DNA from: an uncultured beta proteobacterium
GTDB taxonomy: Bacteria > Pseudomonadota > Gammaproteobacteria > Burkholderiales > Burkholderiaceae_C
Assembly (NCBI GenBank): GCA_903906695.1
Contig: CAIVLG010000267.1
Location: forward strand, 1 to 64,000
Direction: 5' to 3'
Length of the DNA stretch: 64,000 nucleotides
Shown here: piece after piece, positions 1 through 8,900 of the stretch
Numbering within the stretch: position 1 is the first letter of the stretch
Layout of the letters: every line of letters begins with the position of its first letter
Translations under genes and position numbers: made by a program
The notes under the pieces: generated by a model
What the model was told of the DNA's origin: nothing
What the model saw: only the letters and a program-made list of their open reading frames with translations
Databases searched by the model: none

Positions 1-1318
1 GCTCGTCGTAGAAACGGCGCTGCAAGCGGCTTTGTCCGGTGACCATCGGGTACAGACCAAAATTCGTCTCGGTCAGCGCGATGCGCGGCGCCAGCGCCGC
101 TTCGTCGGGCAGTACAAACTGGTAACTGCGATCGCAGGCCAGCGCGAGTTCCAGCAAGGTACCGGCAAAACAAGATCCGGGCTCGATCAGGGCAAACAGG
201 CTGCGCGATGACACATCAAGACGACTGAGCGTGCGGCGCAGCAGGCCGATGGTCTCGCGCACCAGCCAGTGGCCCTGATGCGCCAGCAACGTCGCATCCA
301 TGGCCAGCACATCGGCCACAGCACCCTCGGTCTTGATCAGCCAGATGCCGGTGTCGAGTTCGTTGGTGCGCATGGACAGGATCGCGTCCTCGAGTTCGCG
401 CGCCATCGCCAACGGGTACCAGCTGTCACCGGCCGCCTCAATGGCGGCAATGTCAGTGGGCTGTGGACCGGTCGGCGCATTGACGGTGAAAGTGGCGGCG
501 CGCCTGGCGCGATCAATCTCCACCGTCACATGGGTGTAGCGCAGCGCGTCAGCTTCCAGCACCCGTTGCAGCGGATTCAGTGTCACGCCCCGGGCATGCG
601 CCGGGCGGTCGCTGCCCTCTGCCAGTTCGAGCGCACGCTGACGCACCTTCTGCGCAAACACCGCCGGCTTGGCAATGGCATCGACCAGACGCCAGGCCAC
701 TGCCTTTTCACCGCGCACGCCCTCGACGTTGGTGCAGAACAGGTCTGCCAGATCGTGGCGCACATGGCGCTTGTCGGTCACCCGGGTCAGGCCGCCGGTG
801 CCTGGCAATACGCCCAGCAGGGGAACTTCGGGCAGGCTGACCGCACTGGAGCGGTCGTCAACCAGAATGATCTCATCGCAGGCCAGCGCCAACTCGTAGC
901 CACCGCCCGCGCAGGCGCCATTGACGGCGGCGAGGAACTTCAGGCCGCTGTTGCGCGATGAATCTTCCAGGCCGTTGCGGGTTTCGTTGGTGAACTTGCA
1001 GAAATTCACTTTCCAGGAATGACTGCTGACACCCAGCATGAAGATATTGGCGCCCGAGCAGAAAACTTTCTCCTTCGCACTGGTCACGACCACCGTGCGG
1101 ACCTCGGGGTGTTCGAAGCGGATCCGGCTGATGGCATCGTTCAGCTCGATATCCACCCCCAGGTCGTAGCTGTTGAGCTTGAGCTTGTAGCCCGGGCGCA
1201 GGCCGGCGTTTTCATCGAAATCAGCCTTCAGCGTGGCCACTGGTCCGTCAAACTCAAGTTTCCAGTGCTTGTACTGTGAAGGATCGGTCTGGTACTCGAT
1301 GCGGGTGTCAATACTCAC
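1..1318 (-). CDS. boxC: Benzoyl-CoA-dihydrodiol lyase BoxC, C-terminus cut by window edge
   Basis: Cleaves the ring-opened 2,3-dihydrodiol/epoxide product of benzoyl-CoA in the aerobic hybrid (box) pathway, in the cytoplasm. The reading frame is open from a GTG start at 1318 to base 1, giving 439 codons; BoxC is usually about 550 residues, so roughly the last fifth is outside the window. The translation shows two crotonase-like halves: an early CSGANIFMLG segment followed by ACAGGGYELALACDE, and a second EPGSCFAGTLLELALACDR segment, the arrangement typical of BoxC. The start is supported by GGAGAA seven bases upstream. It follows boxR on the same strand, and boxB and boxA are expected beyond the left edge. 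Family assignment is strong; the downstream genes are inference. Confidence 0.93.
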   Translation of the reverse strand, partial: MSIDTRIEYQTDPSQYKHWKLEFDGPVATLKADFDENAGLRPGYKLKLNSYDLGVDIELNDAISRIRFEHPEVRTVVVTSAKEKVFCSGANIFMLGVSSHSWKVNFCKFTNETRNGLEDSSRNSGLKFLAAVNGACAGGGYELALACDEIILVDDRSSAVSLPEVPLLGVLPGTGGLTRVTDKRHVRHDLADLFCTNVEGVRGEKAVAWRLVDAIAKPAVFAQKVRQRALELAEGSDRPAHARGVTLNPLQRVLEADALRYTHVTVEIDRARRAATFTVNAPTGPQPTDIAAIEAAGDSWYPLAMARELEDAILSMRTNELDTGIWLIKTEGAVADVLAMDATLLAHQGHWLVRETIGLLRRTLSRLDVSSRSLFALIEPGSCFAGTLLELALACDRSYQFVLPDEAALAPRIALTETNFGLYPMVTGQSRLQRRFYDE

Positions 1319-1350
1319 GGTCTATTCTCCAAAACATATACGCATAAAAG

Positions 1351-1415
1351 TGCATCAACCAAGATCGATACACGCAACATAATGCATATTATAGCAAGAA
1401 AATGAATTTCGTGCA
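1351..1415. promoter_or_regulatory. Candidate BoxR operator cluster upstream of boxC
   Basis: The 111-base gap between boxR and boxC holds three TGCA tetramers, at 1351-1354, 1383-1386 and 1412-1415, spaced 32 and 29 bases, which is near three helical turns. TGCA is the reported core of operators bound by BoxR/BzdR-type regulators. The spacing differs from the short-spaced repeats known for characterised operators, so this is only a candidate. The gap is AT-rich compared with its surroundings, as expected for a promoter. Confidence 0.35.
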
Positions 1416-1429
1416 TGGTCGCCAAAAGT

Positions 1430-2359
1430 TCATACCGGCAAGCGCAAAAGGAGCCTGACCTGCTCGCGCAAGATCAGGAAGGTGGCGCCCAGTGGCTGCG
1501 CGCTGGTATCGACACGAAGCTGCGCCTTGGCGTAAAACGCAGCGCGCCCTGCCAGGATGCCCTTCAGGTCGGCCATCGCCTCCGGACTTGCCGCCATCGG
1601 GCGCAGGTCACCCTGCGCCATGACGCGCTTCATATGATCCTCGGGGTCGGCCTGCAGCCAGACAGTGGAGCAGTGCGAGAGCAACTGATTGAAGGTACCG
1701 GCGTCCGACACCAGGCCGCCGGGAATGGCGATCACGGCCTCCGGGTAGATCTGGATGGCTTCTTCGAGCGCACGCCGTTCATAGCGCCGGTAGGCATTGA
1801 TGCCGTACAGGGCCTGAATTTCCGAGACACTGCAGCCGGCGAATTTTTCGATTTCACGGCTCAACTCGACAAAGGGAAAATCCAGGTCCTCGGCCAGCAT
1901 CTGGCCCAGCGTCGACTTGCCGGCGCCGCGCAGGCCAACCAGCGCCACGCAAGTGCCCTGCCCGGTCTGGCCGCCGCCGGTGCCCAGCAATTCACCAATC
2001 GTCACCCGCACGCGCTGCAACGTGGCTTCGTCGCGCTCGACCAGCAACTCGCGGATCAACAACCACTCGGGCGACGAGCTCGTGACGTCGCTGACGACTT
2101 CACCCAACGAGCACTGCAGAGCGCCCGCCACCTGCAACAGCACCAGAATCGATGCGTTGCCAACACCGTACTCCAAATTCGCCAGGTGCCGCTCCGACAC
2201 GTCGGCCGCCAGTGCCAGCGCCTTGCGCGTCATGCCGCGACGAGAGCGCAGTGCACGTACACGCTCACCCAGTGCCGTCAGAAACGGATTCTTCTTCTGC
2301 GACGCGGTTTCAGGCTGCTCTGTCGTTAACCCTGATAATGGCAATATCGTGCTTGACAT
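1430..2359 (-). CDS. boxR: BoxR-type transcriptional regulator (XRE HTH plus shikimate-kinase-like domain)
   Basis: Benzoyl-CoA-responsive regulator of the box pathway, 309 residues. Residues about 28-88 form an XRE-type helix-turn-helix (RSRRGMTRKALALAADVS, then RHLANLEYGVGNAS). Residues about 136-309 resemble shikimate kinase, with a P-loop GLRGAGKST at 142-150. This two-part architecture is diagnostic of the BoxR/BzdR family, in which the kinase-like part senses the aromatic CoA ester and is not an aromatic-biosynthesis enzyme. The ATG at 2359 lies back to back with the divergent hydrolase promoter, and boxC follows 111 bases downstream on the same strand. Autoregulation is likely because TGCA sites sit on both sides of the gene. 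Confidence 0.92.
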   Translation of the reverse strand: MSSTILPLSGLTTEQPETASQKKNPFLTALGERVRALRSRRGMTRKALALAADVSERHLANLEYGVGNASILVLLQVAGALQCSLGEVVSDVTSSSPEWLLIRELLVERDEATLQRVRVTIGELLGTGGGQTGQGTCVALVGLRGAGKSTLGQMLAEDLDFPFVELSREIEKFAGCSVSEIQALYGINAYRRYERRALEEAIQIYPEAVIAIPGGLVSDAGTFNQLLSHCSTVWLQADPEDHMKRVMAQGDLRPMAASPEAMADLKGILAGRAAFYAKAQLRVDTSAQPLGATFLILREQVRLLLRLPV

Positions 2360-2423
2360 GAAGGAATTCAGTCTTTATTGTTCGTCCCTGCACAATAATT
2401 CATATTTGCTGAATGTGCAACCG
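2360..2423. promoter_or_regulatory. Divergent promoter region between boxR and the hydrolase/ABC operon
   Basis: A 64-base AT-rich spacer separates the boxR start from the hydrolase start on the other strand. It carries two TGCA tetramers, at 2389-2392 and 2416-2419, 27 bases apart, matching the motif seen upstream of boxC. It probably holds promoters for both directions and a BoxR operator. No convincing -35/-10 pair was assigned. Confidence 0.45.
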
Positions 2424-3245
2424 ATGGCAGAAAAAAACTCAGAATTCGTTGAAATTCACTGGCATGAACGCCCGGTGCGCATTGAGCATGTCTGGCTCTC
2501 ACCCGAGCGCATCGGCACTCCGCTGATCGTCTTCCTGCACGAAGGGCTGGGGTCGCTGGCCATGTGGAAGGACTTCCCGCAGCGGTTGTGCGACGCCGCC
2601 GGCTGGCGCGGATTGGTCTATTCAAGACCCGGCTATGGTCGCTCGACACCGCGCACCAGTGATGAAATCTGGAACAACGATTTCATGCATGCTCAGGCCC
2701 TGGAGGTAATGCCTGCCCTGTTCGAAGCACTCGGCATCGATGCCGCAGCCCAGCCGCCCTGGCTTTATGGCCACAGCGACGGTGGCTCGATTGCACTGCT
2801 CTATGCGGCGCACTTCCCCGACGCAGTAGCCGGTGCTGTGGTCGCCGCACCGCACATACTGGTTGAGGACCGTTCGGTGAATAGCATCGAGCTGGCCCGC
2901 CTGGCCTATCTGGAGACCGACCTGCGCGCTCGGTTGGCCAAATACCATGACGACCCCGATTCGCCCTTCTGGGGCTGGAACCGGATTTGGCTCGACCCGG
3001 CGTTTCGGACCTGGTCGATCGAGGCTGAGATCACGAGCATCCGCTGCCCCCTGCTGGCGCTGCAGGGACTGGGCGATGAATACGGCACTTTGCAACAGAT
3101 TCAGGGCATTGCCGATCGCCTGCCCCACACCGAGTTGCTGAAGCTGGCCAACTGCGCTCACTCACCGCACCGCGATCAACCTGAAAAAGTGATCGAAGCC
3201 GTGACACAATTCATTCACAACCACAACCGAGGAGACATCTCATGA
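2424..3245 (+). CDS. Alpha/beta hydrolase of the benzoate (box) locus
   Basis: A 273-residue alpha/beta-fold hydrolase. The nucleophile elbow GHSDGGS puts the serine at residue 118, the oxyanion region is FLHEGLGS near residue 37, and the C-terminal catalytic histidine lies in NCAHSPHRD; an acid is available in GLGDEYGT. Hydrolases of this type recur beside box genes and may hydrolyse aromatic or CoA thioesters, but the substrate is unknown. The ATG at 2424 is chosen because the frame upstream runs through the boxR gene and an ATG at 2358 would abut the boxR start with no promoter space. Its TGA overlaps the start of the binding-protein gene (ATGA), so it heads the importer operon. Confidence 0.8.
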   Translation: MAEKNSEFVEIHWHERPVRIEHVWLSPERIGTPLIVFLHEGLGSLAMWKDFPQRLCDAAGWRGLVYSRPGYGRSTPRTSDEIWNNDFMHAQALEVMPALFEALGIDAAAQPPWLYGHSDGGSIALLYAAHFPDAVAGAVVAAPHILVEDRSVNSIELARLAYLETDLRARLAKYHDDPDSPFWGWNRIWLDPAFRTWSIEAEITSIRCPLLALQGLGDEYGTLQQIQGIADRLPHTELLKLANCAHSPHRDQPEKVIEAVTQFIHNHNRGDIS

Positions 3246-4402
3246 AAGCACATCGCATCACCCTGCTTGCAGCCTGCGCCATGGCCACCACTTTGAGCCT
3301 GGCCCAAACGCCAGCCAAACTCAAGATCGGCTTGATGCTGCCCTATACGGGCACCTATGCCGCGCTCGGCATCGCCATCGAAAACGGCTTTCGGCTGCAG
3401 ATCGCAGAACAGGGTGGCAAGCTCGCTGGCCGCGAGATCGAGTTCGTCAAGGTCGATGACGAATCCGACCCGTCCAAGGCGACCGATAACGTCAACAAGC
3501 TGATCAAGCGCGACAATGTCGATGTACTGGTCGGCAGCGTGCACTCGGGCGTTGCCATGGCCATGGCCAAAGTCGCCAAGGACACCGGCACCTTGCTGAT
3601 CGTGCCCAACGCCGGTGCCGATGTCGTGACCGGCGCCATGTGCGCTCCCAACATTTTCCGCAGTTCCTTTACCAACTGGCAGCCCGCTTACGCCATGGGC
3701 GAAGTGGCGATCAAGAAGGGCGCCAAAAAGGCCGTGACCATCACCCACAAGTACGCTGCCGGCGACGAGTCCGTGAAGGGTTTCCGCGAAGCCTTCGAGA
3801 AGGGTGGCGGCCAGGTCGTCAAGGATTTGAGTCTGCCGTTCCCCGGCGTTGAGTTTCAGGCCCTCCTGACCGAGATTGCCTCCCTTAAACCCGACGTCGT
3901 GTACACCTTCTTCGCCGGCGGTGCGGCGGTCAAGTTCGTGAAGGACTATGCGGCAGCCGGTCTGAAGAAGAGCATTCCGTTGTATGGCGCCGGTTTCCTG
4001 ACCGACGGTACGCTTGACGCCCAGGGTGCCGACGCCGAAGGCCTGTTCACCACACTGCACTACGCCGACAGTCTTGGCACAGCACGCGACAACTCCTTCC
4101 GCCTGGCCTATGCCAAGACCTACAAGCTGCAGCCCGACGTCTATGCCGTGCAAGGCTACGATGCGGCGCAGATTCTGGCCATCGGAACCGCCGCAGTCAA
4201 AGGCGACCTGAGCAAGAAGGCCGAGTTTGCCAGTGCGGTCGAGAAGGCCAAGATCGACAGCCCGCGCGGTCCTTTCATGCTGTCCAAATCGCACAACCCG
4301 GTGCAGGACATCTACCTGCGCCAGGTTACCGGCAAGGAGAACAAGCTGGTCAGCGTAGCCATCAAGGCACTGGCCGACCCGGCGCGTGGCTGCAAAATGT
4401 AA
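3242..4402 (+). CDS. ABC transporter periplasmic substrate-binding protein, branched-chain amino acid/aromatic type
   Basis: A 386-residue type I periplasmic binding protein (Leu/Ile/Val-binding family). An N-terminal signal peptide of about 21 residues with a hydrophobic core (ITLLAACAMATTLSLA) is followed by LKIGLMLPYTGTYAALG, the usual family start. The start overlaps the hydrolase stop (ATGA) and GAGGAGA lies just upstream. Within this operon the likely ligand is benzoate or a related aromatic acid rather than an amino acid; that is inferred from context. It would deliver ligand to the permeases and ATPases encoded at 4602-7958. Confidence 0.9.
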   Translation: MKAHRITLLAACAMATTLSLAQTPAKLKIGLMLPYTGTYAALGIAIENGFRLQIAEQGGKLAGREIEFVKVDDESDPSKATDNVNKLIKRDNVDVLVGSVHSGVAMAMAKVAKDTGTLLIVPNAGADVVTGAMCAPNIFRSSFTNWQPAYAMGEVAIKKGAKKAVTITHKYAAGDESVKGFREAFEKGGGQVVKDLSLPFPGVEFQALLTEIASLKPDVVYTFFAGGAAVKFVKDYAAAGLKKSIPLYGAGFLTDGTLDAQGADAEGLFTTLHYADSLGTARDNSFRLAYAKTYKLQPDVYAVQGYDAAQILAIGTAAVKGDLSKKAEFASAVEKAKIDSPRGPFMLSKSHNPVQDIYLRQVTGKENKLVSVAIKALADPARGCKM

Positions 4403-4428
4403 GGCAGGCGCATCGAGTGCCACGCATA

Positions 4429-4539
4429 CACTGGATTGCGGATCAAGTCCGCAATGACAAACCAGCAGCGCGCAATGACAAAACGCATGTCATCCCGGCC
4501 CCGGATCAGGTCCGGGGTTTCAACATCCGGGATCCAGTG
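4429..4539. repeat. REP-like compound palindrome between binding protein and permease genes
   Basis: The 199-base gap contains two perfect hairpins, TTGCGGATCAAGTCCGCAA at 4436-4454 and CCCCGGATCAGGTCCGGGG at 4499-4517, enclosed by an outer 8-base inverted pair (CACTGGAT at 4429-4436 and ATCCAGTG at 4532-4539). A relative lies at 28374-28424. Both share the loop TCAAG/TCAGG and the flanking words GATTGCGG and CAATGAC, so this is a dispersed extragenic palindrome family. It may stabilise the upstream mRNA end and lower permease expression relative to the binding protein. Confidence 0.8.
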
Positions 4540-4601
4540 CCACCCCAACGCCACAGGGGCCAAGCCCGTTCACGCAGCGCCCAGCGCAACAATTCACTGC
4601 C

Positions 4602-5483
4602 ATGGACTTGGTCACCTTCCTGATCCAGTGCCTGAACTCGCTGCAGTACGGCTTGTTGCTGTTCCTGGTGGCGTCGGGCCTTACCCTCATCTTCGGCATC
4701 ATGGGGGTCATCAACCTGGCGCATGGCAGTTTCTACATGATTGGCGCCTACATGGCGTACGCGCTGGCGCCGATCGTCGGAGCCACCGTTGGCGGCGGCT
4801 TCTTTGCCACGCTGCTCCTCGGTCTGGTGCTAGCGGTGCTGCTCGGTTATGTGCTGGAGTGGGCCTTCTTCAGCTTTCTCTATGAGCGCGAGCACCTGCA
4901 GCAGGTGCTCATGACCTATGGCCTGATTCTGGTCTTTGAGGAACTGCGCAGCATGCTGGTGGGTGACGATGTGCACGGTGTGCAGCCACCTGCCATCCTG
5001 TCGGGCACGCTGCCATTAAGCGACTTGATGACCTACCCGGTGTACCGATTATTCATCTCGGCAGTCTGCCTGCTGCTGGCGCTGGGCATGTATCTGGTGC
5101 TCACGCGCACGCGCCTGGGCATGATGATCCGCGCCGGCAGCAGCAACCGCGAGATGGTGCAGTCGCTGGGTCTGGACATCAAGTTTCTCTACCGTGTCGT
5201 GTTCGCTGCCGGCGTGGCCGTTGCCGTCTTTGCCGGCATGATCGCAGCACCCGTTTCTTCGGTCTATCCGGGCATGGGCAACACGGTGCTGATCATTTGC
5301 TTTGTGGTGGTAGTGATCGGCGGCATCGGCTCCATCCGCGGCGCCCTGCTGGCAGCACTCCTAATCGGCGTGGTCGACACCTTCGGCAAGGTGCTGCTGC
5401 CCCAGGCCTCGGGCGTGCTGGTCTATGTGCTGATGGCACTGATCCTGCTGTGGAAACCCAGCGGCCTGTTCAAGGCCGGCTAG
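4602..5483 (+). CDS. Branched-chain-type ABC transporter permease (LivH family)
   Basis: Inner-membrane permease of 293 residues. It begins MDLVTFLIQCLNSLQYG and has about eight hydrophobic segments, with the family-typical GLTLIFGIMGVINLAHG near residues 25-43 and the cytoplasmic coupling region around TRTRLGMMIRA. It pairs with the LivM-type permease encoded 16 bases downstream. No clear ribosome-binding site precedes the ATG, and a REP-like palindrome separates it from the binding-protein gene. Ligand is inferred from the box locus context. Confidence 0.9.
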   Translation: MDLVTFLIQCLNSLQYGLLLFLVASGLTLIFGIMGVINLAHGSFYMIGAYMAYALAPIVGATVGGGFFATLLLGLVLAVLLGYVLEWAFFSFLYEREHLQQVLMTYGLILVFEELRSMLVGDDVHGVQPPAILSGTLPLSDLMTYPVYRLFISAVCLLLALGMYLVLTRTRLGMMIRAGSSNREMVQSLGLDIKFLYRVVFAAGVAVAVFAGMIAAPVSSVYPGMGNTVLIICFVVVVIGGIGSIRGALLAALLIGVVDTFGKVLLPQASGVLVYVLMALILLWKPSGLFKAG

Positions 5484-5499
5484 GCGCAGCTTGATTGAC

Positions 5500-6498
5500 A
5501 TGAAGCACAGCAAAATCGTCTTCTCGATCGTGGCCTTTGCCGCGCTGGCTCTGTTTCCGCTGGTCGCCGGAAAATACGGCATCGACCTGGTCACCAAGAT
5601 CATGATTTTTGCCGTCTTTGCGCTCAGCCTCGAACTGATCGTGGGCGGCGCCGGTCTGGTGTGCTTTGGTCAAGCCGCGTTCCTTGGCATCGGCGCCTAC
5701 GCTGCGGTGCTGTTGTCGCCGCAGGACGGCTCTGCTTCGCTGCTCTGGCTGCTGCCGATCTGCGTAATCGCGGCGGCGCTGTATGCGCTGGCGGTGGGTC
5801 TTTTGTCGCTTCGCACCAGCGGCGTCTATTTCATTATGGTGACGCTGGCCTTTGCGCAGATGGCCTACTACGTGGCGCACGACACGCCGCTGGGCGGCGG
5901 CACGGACGGCATCTACATGACGGGCAAGCCGGTCCTTGGCAGTCTGCTTGACCTGGACAAGCCGCTGGTGCTCTACGGTTTCACGTTGACCTGCCTGATC
6001 GTCCTGTTCGTGGCCCTGGCCTTGCTTTTGCGCTCGCGCTTTGGCCGTGCGCTGGCCGGTATCCGCGTCAACGAGCAGCGCATGCGCGCGACCGGTTTCT
6101 CGACCTTTGGCTACAAGCTGGCGGCCTTTGTGATCTCGGGCGGCATCGCCGGACTGGCCGGTTTTCTGTTTGCCGTGAAGGATGGCTTTGTCAATCCGGA
6201 ACTGATCGGCTGGCATGTTTCCGGCAATGTGCTGATCATGATCATTCTGGGTGGCATCGGCCAATTACGCGGCGCCGTCATCGGCGCCTTTGCTTTTGCC
6301 CTGCTGCAGGAACTGTTCAAGTCGGAAGCGGTGTTCGGGGACTTCGCCAAGCATTGGCAGCTTGGCCTGGGCCTGACCATCATCGCCAGCGTCGCCCTGC
6401 TTCCGCGCGGACTGGCAGGCCTTCCGCAACAAATCGCCGACCGCTTGCGCGAACACAACGACCGCGACCGCCAGAACGCGGCGCTTGCGGATGAGTGA
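5500..6498 (+). CDS. Branched-chain-type ABC transporter permease (LivM family)
   Basis: Second inner-membrane permease, 332 residues from the ATG at 5500; an in-frame TTG at 5491 is an alternative start and neither has a strong ribosome-binding site. The translation has multiple membrane helices and the family-typical segments [17 protein letters not shown] and [15 protein letters not shown]. The C-terminal tail is basic (REHNDRDRQ). Its stop overlaps the start of the next ATPase gene, indicating translational coupling and one heteromeric importer. Confidence 0.9.
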   Translation: MKHSKIVFSIVAFAALALFPLVAGKYGIDLVTKIMIFAVFALSLELIVGGAGLVCFGQAAFLGIGAYAAVLLSPQDGSASLLWLLPICVIAAALYALAVGLLSLRTSGVYFIMVTLAFAQMAYYVAHDTPLGGGTDGIYMTGKPVLGSLLDLDKPLVLYGFTLTCLIVLFVALALLLRSRFGRALAGIRVNEQRMRATGFSTFGYKLAAFVISGGIAGLAGFLFAVKDGFVNPELIGWHVSGNVLIMIILGGIGQLRGAVIGAFAFALLQELFKSEAVFGDFAKHWQLGLGLTIIASVALLPRGLAGLPQQIADRLREHNDRDRQNAALADE

Positions 6499-7255
6499 GC
6501 CTGAAGTGCTGCTACGCTCACGCGCAGTCACGCGCGTCTGGGGCGGACTGATCGCCCTGAACAAGGTGTCGCTGGAACTGATGCGCTCCAGCGTGCATGC
6601 CGTGATCGGACCCAATGGCGCCGGCAAATCGACGCTGATCAACATTCTGTCTGGCGAACTCGATCCGTCGAGCGGGCAGATCGAACTGATGGGCCAGGAC
6701 GTGACGGCTTGGGCGCAGCCCCGGCGTGCACGCGCCGGCCTGGGTCGAAGTTACCAGCGCAATACGATTTACCCGACGTTCAGCGTGCTGGAAAACTGTC
6801 GCCTGGCGGCACAGATGCGCCAGCCCAGGCCCTGGGCCTTCTGGCAGGATGCACAGAGCTGCTCATTGAGCAATCGGGTCGCGATCGAGGTGACTGAGCG
6901 CGCCGGACTGAGCCACCTTCTTCAGCGCAGCGCCGGTCTGCTCGCACACGGGCAGAAACGCCAGTTGGAAGTCGCCATGTGCCTGGCCACAAAGCCCGAA
7001 GTGCTGCTGCTGGACGAACCCTTGGCTGGAATGGGCGCCGAGGAAACCGAGCGCATGCTGGCGCTGCTGGGCGAGCTGAAGAAGGACCACGCGATTTTGC
7101 TGGTCGAGCACGACATGGACGCTGTGTTCCGCATCGCCGACTGCATCACGGTGATGGTGAATGGCACCATCATCGCCTGTGGTTCGCCCGACTTTGTGCG
7201 CAACAACGCCGCCGTGCGGCTCGCCTACCTCGGAGAGGACAGCGATGAGCCGTGA
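6491..7255 (+). CDS. ABC transporter ATP-binding protein (LivG family)
   Basis: A 254-residue ATPase. Walker A is GPNGAGKST, the signature stretch reads [13 protein letters not shown] (a LivG-type variant of LSGGQ), Walker B is [11 protein letters not shown], and the switch histidine is in LLVEHDMD. The ATG at 6491 overlaps the livM-type stop; a TTG six bases earlier is less likely. It hydrolyses ATP to drive the importer together with the LivF-type subunit, whose gene starts inside its last codons. Confidence 0.92.
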   Translation: MSEPEVLLRSRAVTRVWGGLIALNKVSLELMRSSVHAVIGPNGAGKSTLINILSGELDPSSGQIELMGQDVTAWAQPRRARAGLGRSYQRNTIYPTFSVLENCRLAAQMRQPRPWAFWQDAQSCSLSNRVAIEVTERAGLSHLLQRSAGLLAHGQKRQLEVAMCLATKPEVLLLDEPLAGMGAEETERMLALLGELKKDHAILLVEHDMDAVFRIADCITVMVNGTIIACGSPDFVRNNAAVRLAYLGEDSDEP

Positions 7256-7958
7256 ACTGATTGTTGACGCCCGTGCGGTTCATGCCTGGTACGGCTCCAG
7301 TCATGTGCTGCATGGCGTCGATCTACAGATTGGACGCGGCGAGACCGTCGGGCTACTCGGCCGCAACGGCATGGGCAAGAGCACCCTGATCCGGGCGCTG
7401 CTAGGCCATGTCAGACAGCGTCAAGGCCAGATCAATTTGTTTGGACAGGAGGCCTCGCGCTTGCGGCCGCATGAGGTGGCACGCCTGGGCATCGCTTACG
7501 TACCCGAGGGGCGCGGCGTGTTTCCAAACCTGTCGGTGCGCGAGAACCTCGTGATGGCGGCGCGCCGTGGCAAGGACAGGCGCAATGACTGGTCTCTTGA
7601 ACGCGTGCTGGAGACCTTTCCAAGGCTGGCGGATCGGGTCGCCCAGTTGGGTGGACAACTCTCGGGTGGCGAACAACAGATGCTGTCGATCGGCCGCGCC
7701 CTGATGACGCATCCGGAGCTGATCGTGCTGGACGAAGCAACCGAAGGCCTGGCACCGCTGATCGTGGCCGACATCTGGCGCGTGATCGGCGACATACGCA
7801 TCAGCGGCATCGCCACCCTGATCGTCGACCGCAACTACCGCAAGGTGCTGGCGCGCTCCAGCCGGGCGCTGGTGCTCCAGAAAGGCCGCGTCGTGCTGCA
7901 GGGAGAATCGGATCAACTGGCAGCGGATCAAGCCCTGTCCGGCTACCTTGGCGTCTGA
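7245..7958 (+). CDS. ABC transporter ATP-binding protein (LivF family)
   Basis: A 237-residue ATPase that overlaps the preceding gene by 11 bases. Walker [10 protein letters not shown], signature [15 protein letters not shown] and Walker [14 protein letters not shown] are all intact. One oddity is the position normally occupied by the switch histidine, which reads [12 protein letters not shown] where most ABC ATPases have LLVEH or LLVEQ; this replacement is also seen in some LivF proteins. Last gene of the importer operon; a 111-base gap follows. Confidence 0.92.
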   Translation: MSRELIVDARAVHAWYGSSHVLHGVDLQIGRGETVGLLGRNGMGKSTLIRALLGHVRQRQGQINLFGQEASRLRPHEVARLGIAYVPEGRGVFPNLSVRENLVMAARRGKDRRNDWSLERVLETFPRLADRVAQLGGQLSGGEQQMLSIGRALMTHPELIVLDEATEGLAPLIVADIWRVIGDIRISGIATLIVDRNYRKVLARSSRALVLQKGRVVLQGESDQLAADQALSGYLGV

Positions 7959-8069
7959 CTCATTCCCTCATGAGCCATCCAGTTAAAATCGGACCCGCCC
8001 CGACACCCGCTGCGCCCGCAGCAAAGTCGATGAACCATCCGTTTCCCTACTCCCTGAAAGGTAATCGCA

Positions 8070-8900
8070 ATGCGCCGCATCCAATGGATTTTGGCCATGT
8101 TTCTGTTACTGCCAGCACTAAGTCTGGCGGCGTCCGTGACCGCCACCTCTTTTCGCATCGGTGTGGCGCCACATTCGAGTGCGCGCGTGATCATCGAGAT
8201 GTACCAGCCCTTGCGTCTGTACCTGGAGCAGGTCTTGCAACGGCCGGTGGAAATCGTCACAGCACCCGATTTCACTGAGTTCGCCCGGCGTGCCGTGGCG
8301 CAGGACTACGACATCGCTATCACCACCGGCCACCAGGCTCGTCTGCTGCAGACCGACGCGCATTACCTGACGCTGCTTACCTACCAGGCCGACTTCAAGG
8401 CAGTGGCGCTGGTAGCTGCCAATAGCCGCTACCGCGATCCCAAGGATCTGGCTGGCAGCACCGTGATCGGTCTCTCACCCTCATCGTTGGTAACACTTTG
8501 GGGGCAGCACTGGTTGCTGCGCAACTCGGTAACCAACGCCACTATGCAATATGTGAGCGCCTCCGACAGTGTCGGCCAACTGCTTCTCAAGGGCGAAGGC
8601 AGCGCCGGATTCATGTCGTTGGCAAACTTCCAGAACCTGCCGCCACCCGTGAGTGAGCAGTTGCGTGTGTTGGCTGAGAGCCTGCCGATGGCGGGTCGCG
8701 TCTACGTCCTCAATGCACGCCACACCAAACAGCACGCGAACATTCTGGCGACCTTATGGACCTTTGCCGAGACGCCAGAAGCCAAGCAGTATTTCGCCAA
8801 GCACAAGCTCGGTGGCTATCGAGCGCTGGAGGCACGCGAGTTGATCGCCCTCGATCCCTATGCCAACGAAGTCCGTCTGGTGCTGAAACAGGGCAAGTAA
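8070..8900 (+). CDS. PhnD-like periplasmic binding protein, probable ligand sensor
   Basis: A 276-residue exported protein: an N-terminal signal (WILAMFLLLPALSLAAS) is followed by FRIGVAPHSSARVIIEMYQP, typical of phosphate/phosphite/phosphonate-type (PhnD, PF12974) binding proteins, and later DYDIAITTGHQARLLQ and KDLAGSTVIGLS. GAAAGG lies upstream of the ATG. No permease or ATPase partner follows. Instead its TAA overlaps the ATG of a sensor histidine kinase (TAATG). In known cases such as AioX-AioS, PhnD-family proteins beside kinases act as ligand-sensing partners, so a sensory role is more likely than transport. The ligand is unknown. Confidence 0.82.
   Translation: MRRIQWILAMFLLLPALSLAASVTATSFRIGVAPHSSARVIIEMYQPLRLYLEQVLQRPVEIVTAPDFTEFARRAVAQDYDIAITTGHQARLLQTDAHYLTLLTYQADFKAVALVAANSRYRDPKDLAGSTVIGLSPSSLVTLWGQHWLLRNSVTNATMQYVSASDSVGQLLLKGEGSAGFMSLANFQNLPPPVSEQLRVLAESLPMAGRVYVLNARHTKQHANILATLWTFAETPEAKQYFAKHKLGGYRALEARELIALDPYANEVRLVLKQGK

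Noticed and set aside
1917..2423. N-terminal extension of the hydrolase at 2424 into the boxR gene
   Set aside because: It would overlap boxR on the opposite strand, and the extension has no hydrolase-like sequence; the ATG at 2424 fits the fold start.
3215..4423. 402-codon minus-strand open frame opposite the binding-protein gene
   Set aside because: It is a codon-bias shadow of the binding-protein gene, with Gly/His/Asp-rich repeats and no family match.
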